From contig NZ_FSQW01000001.1 in assembly GCF_900128895.1 (NCBI RefSeq), positions 558,001 through 622,000 on the forward strand: a stretch of DNA of 64,000 nucleotides, in the 5' to 3' direction. A model generated the notes under the pieces. That model saw only the letters and a program-made list of their open reading frames with translations. It had not been told where the DNA came from and made no database searches. The stretch is from Parasphingorhabdus marina DSM 22363 (GTDB lineage Bacteria; Pseudomonadota; Alphaproteobacteria; Sphingomonadales; Sphingomonadaceae). This document shows, in pieces, positions 1-7,990 of the stretch. The translations under genes and the position numbers were made by a program. Positions within the stretch are counted from its first letter, which is position 1. Every line of letters begins with the position of its first letter.

Positions 1-2290
1 CGCCCAGCGCTACCCGGGCATCGATGCCATAGGCATCGCCCGTGACATTGCCGATTGCCGTCGTTCCGCCAATATCGATGGAACCGGTCCCGGCATAGGC
101 GCTGATCCCGTCATCAGTATCGCCCGTCCCGGTCACCCCGCCAACCAGCCCGACACCCTGGATCGAGATATCGCCGTCGTCACTGTCGGCGAGAATGCCG
201 TTGCCGCCGGTGCCCAGGATCGTGCCGATATCGCTGATCGTGATCGCCCCGCCGCCGGATGAAGCATCGATACCATCGCCCGCCTCGCCGGTCACGCTGT
301 CGAGATTGTCGACCACAATGTCGGCACCGCTGGTCGAGATGTTGATTCCGTCGGTTGCGCCGGTAATCTCGCCCGACGAGCCCTGCACGGTGATGTCGGC
401 GGTCGACTGGGTGCTGCTGGCCGATATCCCCTCGGCGCCATAACCGGTCACGTCATTGACGGTGATGACGGTCGCTCCGCTGCCGAAATTGTCCGCATTG
501 ATGCCGGTCCGCGTGCCCTTGACGATGCCGGCACTGGTATCGATGATCAGCCGCCCGTCGCTGGAGGCGTTGGCCGCGCGTATGGCGTCGGCGTTCGCGC
601 CGGTGCTGGTGACATTGGCGGTGGTGACCGACAGGTCGCCCGTGCCGCTATTCGTCGCGGCAATCCCGGCCCTGCCGCCGGTGACCGTGCCCGCACTGGT
701 GTCGATGGAAAGCGACGCCCCACTATGGCCCACAAATACACCATATCCCGTGGTACCGGTCACGCCGGCCGTGGTGATGCTGGTTGCGCCAGTGCCGTTG
801 TTGAGCACCTGAACACCGTCCGTCCCGCCGGCGACGGAGCCGGCGCTGCTGTCGATGGTCAGTGCGCCGCCATCGGCTTCGACATAGGCTTCGATACCGT
901 GCCGGCCGCCCGTAATATCACCGATCGCGGTGGTCCCACCGATATCGATGGAGCCGGTCCCGGAAGAGACGTAAATCCCGTCATAAGCCGTCCCCGTCCC
1001 GGTCACGCCGCCGTTCAGACCAACGCCCTGGATCGAGACATTGCCATTGTCGCTGATGGCGCGGATGCCGTGGCCATCCGTACCGGTGATCTTGTCGATA
1101 TTGCTGATCAGGATATTGCCGCCATCGGAATCCGCGTCGATCCCGTCGCCGGCCTCACCGGTGATCGAGTCAAGATTCTGCACGGTAAGCACGCCGCCGC
1201 CGGTTCGCATGTACACGCCGTCCGTCGCGCCGGTGATTTCGCCGGATGACCCCTGGACCGTGATCGCGCCGCCGGTCGACTGCGCGTCGATACCAGCACC
1301 GCCATCCCCTTCGACTTCTGCCGTCGAAGTCAGCGTGATTTCCGTCGCGCCGGTCTGCGCAATCGCCCTGATACCGGCCTGACCGCCGGCGACATCGTCG
1401 ACCTTTATCGTGACGTGCCCTTCATCGTCATCGAGCTGCTCCACGAACAGGCCGTCGACAGAACCGGTCAGCGTGCCGGCGGAGCTATCGATATAGATGG
1501 AGCCATTGCCGTCGTCGCTCTGGTGAATCCGAATGGCGTGACCGCTCGCACCAGTAACATCGGCGGTCGTGATGATGACCGAGCCATTTTGAGTCTTGTC
1601 GACATAAATCCCGTCCGTGGCGCCCTGCACGGTACCGGTCGTCGTCACTGTCACGTCCGATTCGGAACTGTCAGATTGCACCAGGATGGCTTCTTTGCCG
1701 CCGGCAAGCACGGTGACGTCATGCGCGGTAATCGAAACGTCGCCATTACCATATTGCCTGGCATCGATTCCGCGGTAGCCGCCGGTCACGGCACCCGCGC
1801 TTGTATTGATCGTTATATCGCCAGCGCTAATGTCATTGATCGCAATGATTCCGTTACGGCTGGCCGTGACATTGCCGATCGCGCCGATCACCGCACCGGT
1901 CGCGCTGTCGGTTTCGCCGCCGATACTGATCTCACCGGCGTAGGCATATACGTTGATCCCGTCGCCGTCCCGGCCCTCAACCAGATTGCCGTCCCCGACG
2001 CCGACGCGCTGAATGGAAATGTCGCCGTAGCGGGCGTCCGCGAGGATACCGTGCCCCTGTGGGCCGGCGGTGACTGTATCACCATAGCCGGTGATGTTCG
2101 CCACATCGGTGATGGTGATTTTGCCGTAGTTGCCGTAGGCGTCGCCGACGTCCGCATTGATCCCGTGGCCGGCCAGGCCGGTGACGCTCGCGAATCCGTC
2201 GACTGTGATATCGGCTCCGTCGGTGGTCAGGATCATCCCGCTGGTCGCGCCGGTAATCTCGCCCGACACGCTCTGAACGGTGATGTCGGC
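1..2290 (-). repeat. Long imperfect internal repeats (about 0.87 and 1.02 kb period) within the adhesin gene
   Basis: The DNA block beginning cggtaatctcgcccga recurs near 361, 1231 and 2251, giving spacings of 870 and 1,020 bases (290 and 340 codons). Flanking phrases are also repeated in the same order, for example the codons for SIDIGGTTAIG near 70 and 940, and those for SIQGVG near 160, 1030 and 2010. The repeats keep reading frame and are diverged, so they look like old in-frame duplications of passenger modules rather than a recent assembly artefact. Confidence 0.75.
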
Positions 2291-3118
2291 CGCGGCATCG
2301 TCGGTCAAGACCCGAATAGCTTCGGCCGCTTCACCAATCACGTCATCGACCGTCAGTGTCAGTGGATCGTCGCCGGAGTCGATAATTTCAATACCGCGCG
2401 TGCCGCCGGTCACCGTGCCGGCGCTCGTGTTGATTACGCTCGAACCGCCCACAGCGTTTCCGAAAACATCGGCGGCGACATAGATGCCCCGCCCGTTATC
2501 GCCGGTCACGGCACCTCCGGTGGTGATCGTCACCCCGCCGCCGCTATTATAGACATTGATGCCGTCAGCAGAGCCGGTCAGCGTGCTGGTGCCGTCAATC
2601 TGGGTGATCGCAACCGGGGCATCTTCACCGGCAGAGCCATCAGACGTGACGGTGAGTGCATTGCCCGACGTCGCGCTGGTATCAACCGCAAAGCCGTCCT
2701 CGATCCGGATGTCGAGAGTCCTGCCATCCATCTCCTGCGTCGTGGTCGCCGGCGCGCCGAGATCCTGGCAGGTGAAATTGCCGGTTGAAATTTCGATACA
2801 GGCATCCTGAGCCTGCACCGGGGCGGTGCTGGCGAGCGCGAGCAGGGCTGCAGGGGCAGCGCTCCAGCGCAACAGACCCCGGATGCGGCGGAACGGGGAA
2901 AACGGCGCAGAAGGCGAGGACTCGCCGACCGGCTCGACCAGACCCAGCTGCGGCGCATAGCTCGCGACCACACCGTGATATTTGGTGATCCGGCCGCCGC
3001 GCAGCATCGCGTGCAGCAGCGGCTTCAAATGCCGGCGTGCATGGTCCTCAATGCGTGAAGCCGCGTTGCGGTTTCCGTCATTGCCCCGGCTTTTCTGCCC
3101 GTCCGTGTCCTTGCTCAA
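1..3118 (-). CDS. Large repetitive secreted adhesin-like protein, partial (C-terminus outside window)
   Basis: A single minus-strand frame stays open from about 3118 to the left edge, so at least 1,039 residues are visible and the stop is not. The N-terminus has a long polar lead of about 80 residues, then two Arg-rich turns and a hydrophobic stretch ending in an Ala-x-Ala site (APVQAQ), as in extended signal peptides of autotransporters. After it comes a Gly/Thr/Asp/Ile-rich passenger of short beta-helix-like units built on phrases such as EITGATDGI, DGIDA, GHGI and SIDIGGTTA. Whole blocks recur at about 290 and 340 residue spacing. This suggests a cell-surface autotransporter or filamentous adhesin, but no barrel, anchoring or type I secretion domain can be seen here. 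The start is uncertain: TTG at 3118, GTG further upstream near 3139, or ATG at 3007. Family assignment is inferred from composition and architecture. Confidence 0.75.
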   Translation of the reverse strand, partial: MSKDTDGQKSRGNDGNRNAASRIEDHARRHLKPLLHAMLRGGRITKYHGVVASYAPQLGLVEPVGESSPSAPFSPFRRIRGLLRWSAAPAALLALASTAPVQAQDACIEISTGNFTCQDLGAPATTTQEMDGRTLDIRIEDGFAVDTSATSGNALTVTSDGSAGEDAPVAITQIDGTSTLTGSADGINVYNSGGGVTITTGGAVTGDNGRGIYVAADVFGNAVGGSSVINTSAGTVTGGTRGIEIIDSGDDPLTLTVDDVIGEAAEAIRVLTDDAAADITVQSVSGEITGATSGMILTTDGADITVDGFASVTGLAGHGINADVGDAYGNYGKITITDVANITGYGDTVTAGPQGHGILADARYGDISIQRVGVGDGNLVEGRDGDGINVYAYAGEISIGGETDSATGAVIGAIGNVTASRNGIIAINDISAGDITINTSAGAVTGGYRGIDARQYGNGDVSITAHDVTVLAGGKEAILVQSDSSESDVTVTTTGTVQGATDGIYVDKTQNGSVIITTADVTGASGHAIRIHQSDDGNGSIYIDSSAGTLTGSVDGLFVEQLDDDEGHVTIKVDDVAGGQAGIRAIAQTGATEITLTSTAEVEGDGGAGIDAQSTGGAITVQGSSGEITGATDGVYMRTGGGVLTVQNLDSITGEAGDGIDADSDGGNILISNIDKITGTDGHGIRAISDNGNVSIQGVGLNGGVTGTGTAYDGIYVSSGTGSIDIGGTTAIGDITGGRHGIEAYVEADGGALTIDSSAGSVAGGTDGVQVLNNGTGATSITTAGVTGTTGYGVFVGHSGASLSIDTSAGTVTGGRAGIAATNSGTGDLSVTTANVTSTGANADAIRAANASSDGRLIIDTSAGIVKGTRTGINADNFGSGATVITVNDVTGYGAEGISASSTQSTADITVQGSSGEITGATDGINISTSGADIVVDNLDSVTGEAGDGIDASSGGGAITISDIGTILGTGGNGILADSDDGDISIQGVGLVGGVTGTGDTDDGISAYAGTGSIDIGGTTAIGNVTGDAYGIDARVALG

Positions 3119-3135
3119 ATCCTGTCCCCAAAACC

Positions 3136-3280
3136 CCACCAGAGGTGGAGCGGAAGGATGATCCCAGCCTGTCAGATCTGTTCGGGTAGTGGTTGCCTCC
3201 ATTCACGCGTGAACAGACCCTAGCGAGATTCCTTTTCCATCAGTGTCTCCTCAACAACTTGGCGATTCAAAATTTCGTCC
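3136..3280 (-). promoter_or_regulatory. Leader region of the adhesin gene with a six-codon mini-ORF and two palindromes
   Basis: Reading the minus strand toward the adhesin there is a strong Shine-Dalgarno-like GAGGAG followed by ATG and only five further codons before TAG (MEKESR, near 3240-3220). Next comes a perfect 12-base palindrome TTCACGCGTGAA (3202-3213), then an inverted repeat CCACC-AGA-GGTGG (3136-3148) about 20 bases before the TTG start. No clear promoter hexamers were identified. The layout could be an operator plus a translated leader, but that is inference from sequence shape only. Confidence 0.35.
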
Positions 3281-4552
3281 TCACTCCGGTTTCCCGGCAA
3301 AGGTGACCAGCGTGGCTGCATCCGGCGAATTGGGCGAGACCGTCATCGGACAGCCGAAGCCCTCGATCAGCTCGACATCGTAGAGCTCGCCAATCGCGCC
3401 ATCGATCCGGAACCAGTCGACGCAGCTGCCCTTGGCGAGGTCAATCACCTGCACGCCGCACCAGGGCTCGCTGTCGGCATTGCGCAGCCGCTGGTCGAGC
3501 GCCAGTCCTTCAAACCGCTTGTAGCGCGGCCGCGACAGGCCGACGAACGCATAGCCATTCTTGAACGTCAGCCCGCGCAGGAAGCCGGGACAGAAGGCCA
3601 CCGGCTTGAACGTGCCCATGACCGGCGTGTTCACATTCGATGGCTCTGCGGGTTTCTCTCCGGACTTGGTGGATGCTCTGGATGGCGATTTGGGGGAGGA
3701 TTTCGCTGCCGATTTGGCGCCAGCCTTTGACCCGGCTTTCGCGGCCGACTTTGGTGCGTCGTCAGGAAATTCGACATAGCCGAGTTCCCCCGTGCCCGAA
3801 TTCAGCACCCACAGCTTGCCGTCATGCCAGCGCGGCGAATGCGGCATGGACAGCCCCTCGCAGACAATGGCGCCGCTTTCGACATCGATCACCACACCGC
3901 CATCGGCGCGGCGGTCGCGCCAGCCGTCAATCGTATCGGATTTCGATACTGCAGTGACAAAGGCCGGCTTGCCGTCGCGCATCGCAAGGCCATTGAGATG
4001 ACAGCGATCCTCGTCGACCAGTTCGGAAATGAAGGACGGCCGCCAGACCTCCTCGAACGAATGGCGCTCCGACACGGTGGCGAGGCAGTTATATCGCGTG
4101 TTGACGAACAGGATCCGGCCGTCGGCGTCGACACCGACATCATGCGCGTCGAGCTGCCCGGTGACATTCTGTGTCCGCGGCATGAAACAGGCATCATAGA
4201 GCTGGTTGATCCGCTGGTCCGCCTCGAGAATGTTTTCCAGACGGATCAGCTGCGCGCCTGCGGACAGCACCAGTCTTCCAGGGCCATCCGCACATAATCC
4301 CATCGGCTTCGGCATGCCCGACTGGTGCAGCTGCGCCCCGCCTCTGGGACCCGCGCCCAGCATATAGAGAAAGCCCGACTGGTAGGAGGTGAAGGATAGC
4401 GACACTTTCAGTTTCGCCAGCCGGGCGAGCAGTCCGCCCGACAGCGAATATTCGACTTTCGGCTGAGCCGGGCCCGCCTGGCTGGCGGCGACCTGTTGCG
4501 GATGTTGCGCCGGTGCTTGCGCGGGCAGATGAACGGGCATGGTGGCAGACAT
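3281..4552 (-). CDS. TIGR03032 / DUF4915 family protein with Lys/Ala-rich insert
   Basis: The 423-residue product matches the TIGR03032 (DUF4915) family, which is predicted to fold as a beta-propeller and has no established enzymatic role. Recognisable family stretches are FTSYQSGFLYMLG near residue 53, DAHDVGVD near 136, FVNTRYNCLATV near 149, HLNGLAMRDGKPAFVTA near 185, and MPHSPRWHDGKLWVLNSGTGELG near 236. Residues about 264-312 form a low-complexity Lys/Ala/Ser/Pro segment between two propeller blades, which looks like an expansion of a surface loop. The frame also extends to a GTG at 4756, but that codon has no ribosome-binding site and the extra residues are not family-like, so the ATG at 4552 was chosen. 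That ATG has only a weak G-rich upstream sequence. No partner gene is evident. Confidence 0.7.
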   Translation of the reverse strand: MSATMPVHLPAQAPAQHPQQVAASQAGPAQPKVEYSLSGGLLARLAKLKVSLSFTSYQSGFLYMLGAGPRGGAQLHQSGMPKPMGLCADGPGRLVLSAGAQLIRLENILEADQRINQLYDACFMPRTQNVTGQLDAHDVGVDADGRILFVNTRYNCLATVSERHSFEEVWRPSFISELVDEDRCHLNGLAMRDGKPAFVTAVSKSDTIDGWRDRRADGGVVIDVESGAIVCEGLSMPHSPRWHDGKLWVLNSGTGELGYVEFPDDAPKSAAKAGSKAGAKSAAKSSPKSPSRASTKSGEKPAEPSNVNTPVMGTFKPVAFCPGFLRGLTFKNGYAFVGLSRPRYKRFEGLALDQRLRNADSEPWCGVQVIDLAKGSCVDWFRIDGAIGELYDVELIEGFGCPMTVSPNSPDAATLVTFAGKPE

Positions 4553-4968
4553 CAGGATAGCCGACGCCCCCCGGGAAAGGCCCCTCGGGCATCCCGCCCC
4601 TGTCCCTGCATATCCGGAAATTTCCTCATCAGGCGCGCTGGTGTTCTCAATAGATCGCGAGGCATGTTTACTCCCATAATCCGACCGGCGAGACCTTCCG
4701 TCCAGCGCGCAGCCAACCCCCTTGCCAAGCTCTCCCGACACAAGAAACAGGAGCACTGTTTGCAGGACATTTTATATGGCCATCCGGACTCCGTAGCAAT
4801 TGCGCCAGATTTGACAGTAGCGGCCATATTGGCGGCCAAACGTCCGATTTTCACGCCGTAATGAATTGCCAGATCAGAACGGGGCTCGGAATGCTATCCG
4901 TGCCAAGAAAGTCCCAGAGGAACATTTCAGTCGGCAACACAAACGGGAGCGAGGTGCAGCATGGCAAG
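4553..4968. other. Intergenic stretch with no supported gene
   Basis: About 416 bases separate the DUF4915 start from the end of the next lipoprotein gene. Short frames occur on both strands but none has a convincing start signal, composition or family resemblance. No terminator or RNA gene was recognised. Base composition becomes AT-richer from about 4870 rightward, continuing into the lipoprotein gene. Confidence 0.5.
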
Positions 4969-5274
4969 CTACAGCTTTGTAACGAATTCCCTGGTAGCAT
5001 AGTCAAAACAATATAGTGGCACATCAACATGAACGGTCAAATTTGTAGTGTGCGAAATGAACACGCATTCAACCTCTTTCCCGAAAACGGCAAATCCGAT
5101 TAATTGTGAGCTATCCAGTGCCTCAAAAAATTCCGGCGAATCATTCCTCAGCATCTCCTTCGCTTGTTGAAACAGTTCATTCCTATCATCATAGACTATG
5201 ATCCCCTTGTAGGAACGATCCGCACCGCAAGATGACAGCAACAGGAGGGACAATATCGTCACCATGCACTTCAT
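4969..5274 (-). CDS. Small putative lipoprotein of unknown function
   Basis: The 101-residue product begins with Met-Lys, a hydrophobic stretch and a lipobox-like LLSSC, so it is probably exported and lipidated at the cysteine. The mature part is short, has several cysteines, and resembles no family I recognise. The ATG at 5274 was chosen over the longer frame because it has a strong GGAGAAGC ribosome-binding site and places the signal peptide at the N-terminus. The gene and its flanks are visibly AT-richer than their neighbours and lie on the 3' side of tRNA-Ser, a typical place for horizontally acquired DNA. No integrase or direct repeat was found. Confidence 0.65.
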   Translation of the reverse strand: MKCMVTILSLLLLSSCGADRSYKGIIVYDDRNELFQQAKEMLRNDSPEFFEALDSSQLIGFAVFGKEVECVFISHTTNLTVHVDVPLYCFDYATREFVTKL

Positions 5275-5391
5275 AACAGCTTCTCCGAAATCCGAACGCT
5301 TTTGCGACCGCTCTTTCATCAAAGAGCGTAGCCGCATTGGCGGAAGATAAGAAGACTGACAGATTGCGCGCAGCCGCAGAACCACAAAAAA

Positions 5392-5479
5392 TGGCGGAGT
5401 CGGAGGGATTCGAACCCTCGATAGGTTGCCCTATACACGCTTTCCAAGCGTGCGCGATCGACCACTCTGCCACGACTCC
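5392..5479 (-). tRNA. tRNA-Ser (anticodon GGA)
   Basis: The minus strand gives a complete serine tRNA of 88 bases including an encoded CCA end. A seven-base acceptor stem (GGAGTCG with CGACTCC) closes it. The anticodon loop TTGGAAA places GGA at 5445-5443. A long variable arm typical of class II tRNAs follows, then the T arm GGTTCGAATCC. GGA reads UCC and UCU serine codons. Confidence 0.96.
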
Positions 5480-5585
5480 GCATATGCCACCCGATCCGTG
5501 CAATGGTCGATAACCGGACAGCGCCGCTTCCCCTAGTGCGGGAATCGCACTTTCGCAAGTCATTGGTTGCGGTTAAGGTTTGCGC

Positions 5586-6638
5586 ATGAGAAAAAACCTC
5601 CTGTTTGCTCCGCTCGCAGCGCTGCTGTGTGCCGCTCCCGCCACCGCCCAGGAAGAGGCGCCGAAAGAATTTCCCAGCCCCAATGCCATCGTTGCGGCAG
5701 CGGCGGCGACAGAATGGCAGCCCATTGCCGCGTCGGACCTGCTGGTGATGGATCTGGCACCCGATGCAAAGGGCGAAGAACGCCGGGTGATCATCCAGCT
5801 GATGCCGCCGCCCTTCTCGCAGGGCTGGATCCGCAATATCCGCAAGCTGGCCGCGGCGAAATTCTGGGACGGCACCAGCATCAACCGCGTGCAGGACAAT
5901 TATGTCGTGCAGTGGGGCGATGCGGGGTATGACAATCCGGAATCCGGAGAGACTGAACAGAAGGCATTGCCGGAAGGTCTGGAGGTGACTGGCGAGAATG
6001 AGTACAGTCAGCCCGCTTCAAATATTATCCGTGAGCTCCTTGGCACAGACAGTACCGATGATTTGAAGCGAACGGCTGAAGAAGCATATGCAGACGGAGG
6101 TGTCGCCGCCAATCGCAATATCGTCCACATGCTGATGCGAGATGCCTATGCGGCCCGCACTTCATTTGTCGGGGGCTTTCCTTTTGGCTTCGGAGGAGCA
6201 GAATGGGACTCACCAGTCTGGCCCGTCCACTGCTACGGCATGGTGGGCGTAGGTCGAAACCTGTCCCCTGACACGGGCACCGGCGCGGAACTCTACACCG
6301 TGATCGGCCACGCCCCGCGCCATCTGGATCGCAATATTGCCCTGGTCGGCCGGATCGTCGAAGGTATGGAACATCTCTCCAGCCTGCCGCGCGGCAAGGG
6401 GCAGCTGGGCTTCTATGCCGATCCGGAGAAGCGTGTGCCGATCACGGCTGTCCGTCTGGCCAGCGACCTTCCAGCAAAGGACCAGCCGGAATTTCGGTAT
6501 TTGGATACAGAGAGCAACAGCTTCGCCCGCTATGCCGAGGCTCGGGCCAACCGCCGGGATCCGTTTTTTATCAAACCGGCCGGTGGCGCCGATATCTGCA
6601 ATATCCCGGTGCCGGTCCGGCGAGTGACGGCAGACTAG
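5586..6638 (+). CDS. Secreted cyclophilin-type peptidyl-prolyl cis-trans isomerase, copy 1
   Basis: The 350-residue protein has a signal peptide (MRKNLL... to ATAQE) and a long cyclophilin-like domain of the form common in sphingomonads. Family signatures include the early strand RRVIIQLMPPPFSQGWIRNIR, the FWDGT turn, the central HCYGMVGVGR segment, DTGTGAELYTVIGHAPRHLDRNIALVGRI, and a LGFY motif near the end. These enzymes catalyse proline isomerisation of periplasmic proteins. The ATG at 5586 is preferred to an upstream TTG because it starts the signal peptide directly, with AAGG upstream. A paralogue follows at 6906. Residues about 120-180 are AT-richer and more divergent, an insertion compared with single-domain cyclophilins. 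Confidence 0.85.
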   Translation: MRKNLLFAPLAALLCAAPATAQEEAPKEFPSPNAIVAAAAATEWQPIAASDLLVMDLAPDAKGEERRVIIQLMPPPFSQGWIRNIRKLAAAKFWDGTSINRVQDNYVVQWGDAGYDNPESGETEQKALPEGLEVTGENEYSQPASNIIRELLGTDSTDDLKRTAEEAYADGGVAANRNIVHMLMRDAYAARTSFVGGFPFGFGGAEWDSPVWPVHCYGMVGVGRNLSPDTGTGAELYTVIGHAPRHLDRNIALVGRIVEGMEHLSSLPRGKGQLGFYADPEKRVPITAVRLASDLPAKDQPEFRYLDTESNSFARYAEARANRRDPFFIKPAGGADICNIPVPVRRVTAD

Positions 6639-6648
6639 CGGTCCAGTG

Positions 6649-6666
6649 CACCTGCGCAGGCAGGTG
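6649..6666. repeat. Short hairpin repeat (7-bp stem, GCAG loop)
   Basis: CACCTGC and GCAGGTG flank a four-base loop immediately after the stop codon of the first cyclophilin. It resembles the small dispersed hairpins found between genes of many sphingomonads, and may also act as an mRNA 3' end stabiliser. There is no T-run, so it is not called a terminator. Confidence 0.6.
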
Positions 6667-6710
6667 ACCATCTTCTGACGCCGCTCTTTATGGAAAACAC
6701 CGGAGATGGA

Positions 6711-6728
6711 CTCCTGCCTTCGCAGGAG
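6711..6728. repeat. Short hairpin repeat (CTCCTGC-CTTC-GCAGGAG)
   Basis: A perfect seven-base stem closes a CTTC loop. This form (xTCCTGCCTTCGCAGGAx) is a typical dispersed intergenic palindrome in sphingomonad genomes. It is the second such element within 80 bases. Together they fill part of the spacer between the two cyclophilin genes. Confidence 0.7.
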
Positions 6729-6905
6729 TACGAGGAAACTCGTGTTGCCGACCGTGTGTGCCGATCACATCAGCGGCATCCGGACACTTTCCTAATTGGC
6801 AGGTCGCGATTATGCTCTGGCCATGGACGTCATCAGACATATTCTCGCTAAACGCGCAGGGTTACACGGTGTAACCTTTGTCACCCACCGGCCGGAGCCA
6901 AGATC

Positions 6906-7901
6906 ATGAAAAGACACACCAAAATTTTGCTGGCGGTGCCGTTTCTCTTTCTGACCGCCAATCTGTCACCCGCTTCGCCCGCCCAGGCACAGGACGCTGC
7001 GCCGGAAGAGGAAGACGCGGATAAAGCCCCGACACCTGAAGAGGTGCTGGCCGCCGCGCCGGCCGAACACTGGCTGCCGATACCGGTGAACGACCTGCTC
7101 GTCATGACCCTGCCCGACGATGCCGAGGGTAACTCCCGGCAGGCGGTGATCCAGCTGTTGCCCGCCAGACTGTCCGGCGGCCATGTCCGCAATATCCGCA
7201 CATTCGCCCGGGCGCGCTGGTGGGATGGCACGGTGATCTACCGTGTCTCGAAAGGCTTCGTGACCCAATTTGGCGGGACGCCGCTGTCCAAGCCGATGCC
7301 CAAAAATCTCGAGACGGTGCCCGAAAGCGAATATTATAACGCCGCCATTGGCGAACGCCGCAATCGCGACATGGCGGCGCTGAAAGCGGCGGTTGATTAC
7401 AGCAACACATATCAGGGCACCGAGATCCGGCCGCTGATGAAAATCATCTATGAGAATTTCGGTGCCAAAGTCGGCTTTGGTGCGGGCTGGCCGGTCGGAA
7501 TCACCGACAAGGGCAGCTATCCCCTGCTCTGCCGCGGCTCACTGTCGCCAGCCCATTATGATCCGCCCGATACCGGTACCGGGTCGGAGCTGTCCGTCAT
7601 CACCGGCGAACAGGCGCGCGGGCTGGATACAAAATTTGGCAATATCGGCCGAGTGATTGCGGGGCTGGAACATCTCGTCAATCTGCCGCTGGGAACCGAA
7701 GGCGGGGGATTTTACGCCGACAAGAGCCAGCATGTGCCCATTCAATCGATCCGCCTCGCCAGCGAATTGCCGGTCGCCGATCAGCCGCGCTATGAATATC
7801 TGGCAAGCTACAGCCCGTCGCTGCTGAAATATATTGATGCCCATGGCGGCTATGGCAATATTTGCACCGTGCCGGTGCCAATAAGAAAAGTTGCGGAATA
7901 A
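6906..7901 (+). CDS. Secreted cyclophilin-type peptidyl-prolyl cis-trans isomerase, copy 2
   Basis: The 331-residue protein is a paralogue of the product at 5586. It shares the signal peptide plan (MKRHTK... to PAQAQD), the LPIPVNDLLVM/QAVIQLLP opening, the RWWDGT turn, the DTGTGSEL core, the LGTEGGGFYADK loop and the C-terminal ICTVPVPIRK end. It should be a periplasmic proline isomerase. Divergence between the copies is considerable, and this one lacks part of the middle insertion of copy 1, so the duplication is not recent. The ATG was chosen for its Lys-rich signal-peptide start; upstream GGAGCCAAGATC gives an acceptable ribosome-binding site. Confidence 0.85.
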   Translation: MKRHTKILLAVPFLFLTANLSPASPAQAQDAAPEEEDADKAPTPEEVLAAAPAEHWLPIPVNDLLVMTLPDDAEGNSRQAVIQLLPARLSGGHVRNIRTFARARWWDGTVIYRVSKGFVTQFGGTPLSKPMPKNLETVPESEYYNAAIGERRNRDMAALKAAVDYSNTYQGTEIRPLMKIIYENFGAKVGFGAGWPVGITDKGSYPLLCRGSLSPAHYDPPDTGTGSELSVITGEQARGLDTKFGNIGRVIAGLEHLVNLPLGTEGGGFYADKSQHVPIQSIRLASELPVADQPRYEYLASYSPSLLKYIDAHGGYGNICTVPVPIRKVAE

Positions 7902-7990
7902 GGTAATTATATTACAATTCCCGCTCGCAACTTCTGTCATGAACTGGTAACAGCCGGAGTTCAGACTCGGTCAGGAAACAGGAGCCTCCC

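Noticed and set aside
1-2290. Regularly spaced DNA repeats resembling a CRISPR or satellite array
   Set aside because: The repeats are 870-1,020 bases apart, keep reading frame and encode protein modules; there are no short direct repeats with unique spacers or cas genes.
195-2788. Plus-strand frames across the left edge
   Set aside because: They are opposite the repetitive adhesin and are unconnected in frame; the minus-strand frame is continuous, signal-peptide bearing and repeat-structured.
3202-3213. Possible parS-like site TTCACGCGTGAA
   Set aside because: The ParB consensus core is TTTCACGTGAAA; this palindrome has two extra central bases and lies far from the proposed origin.
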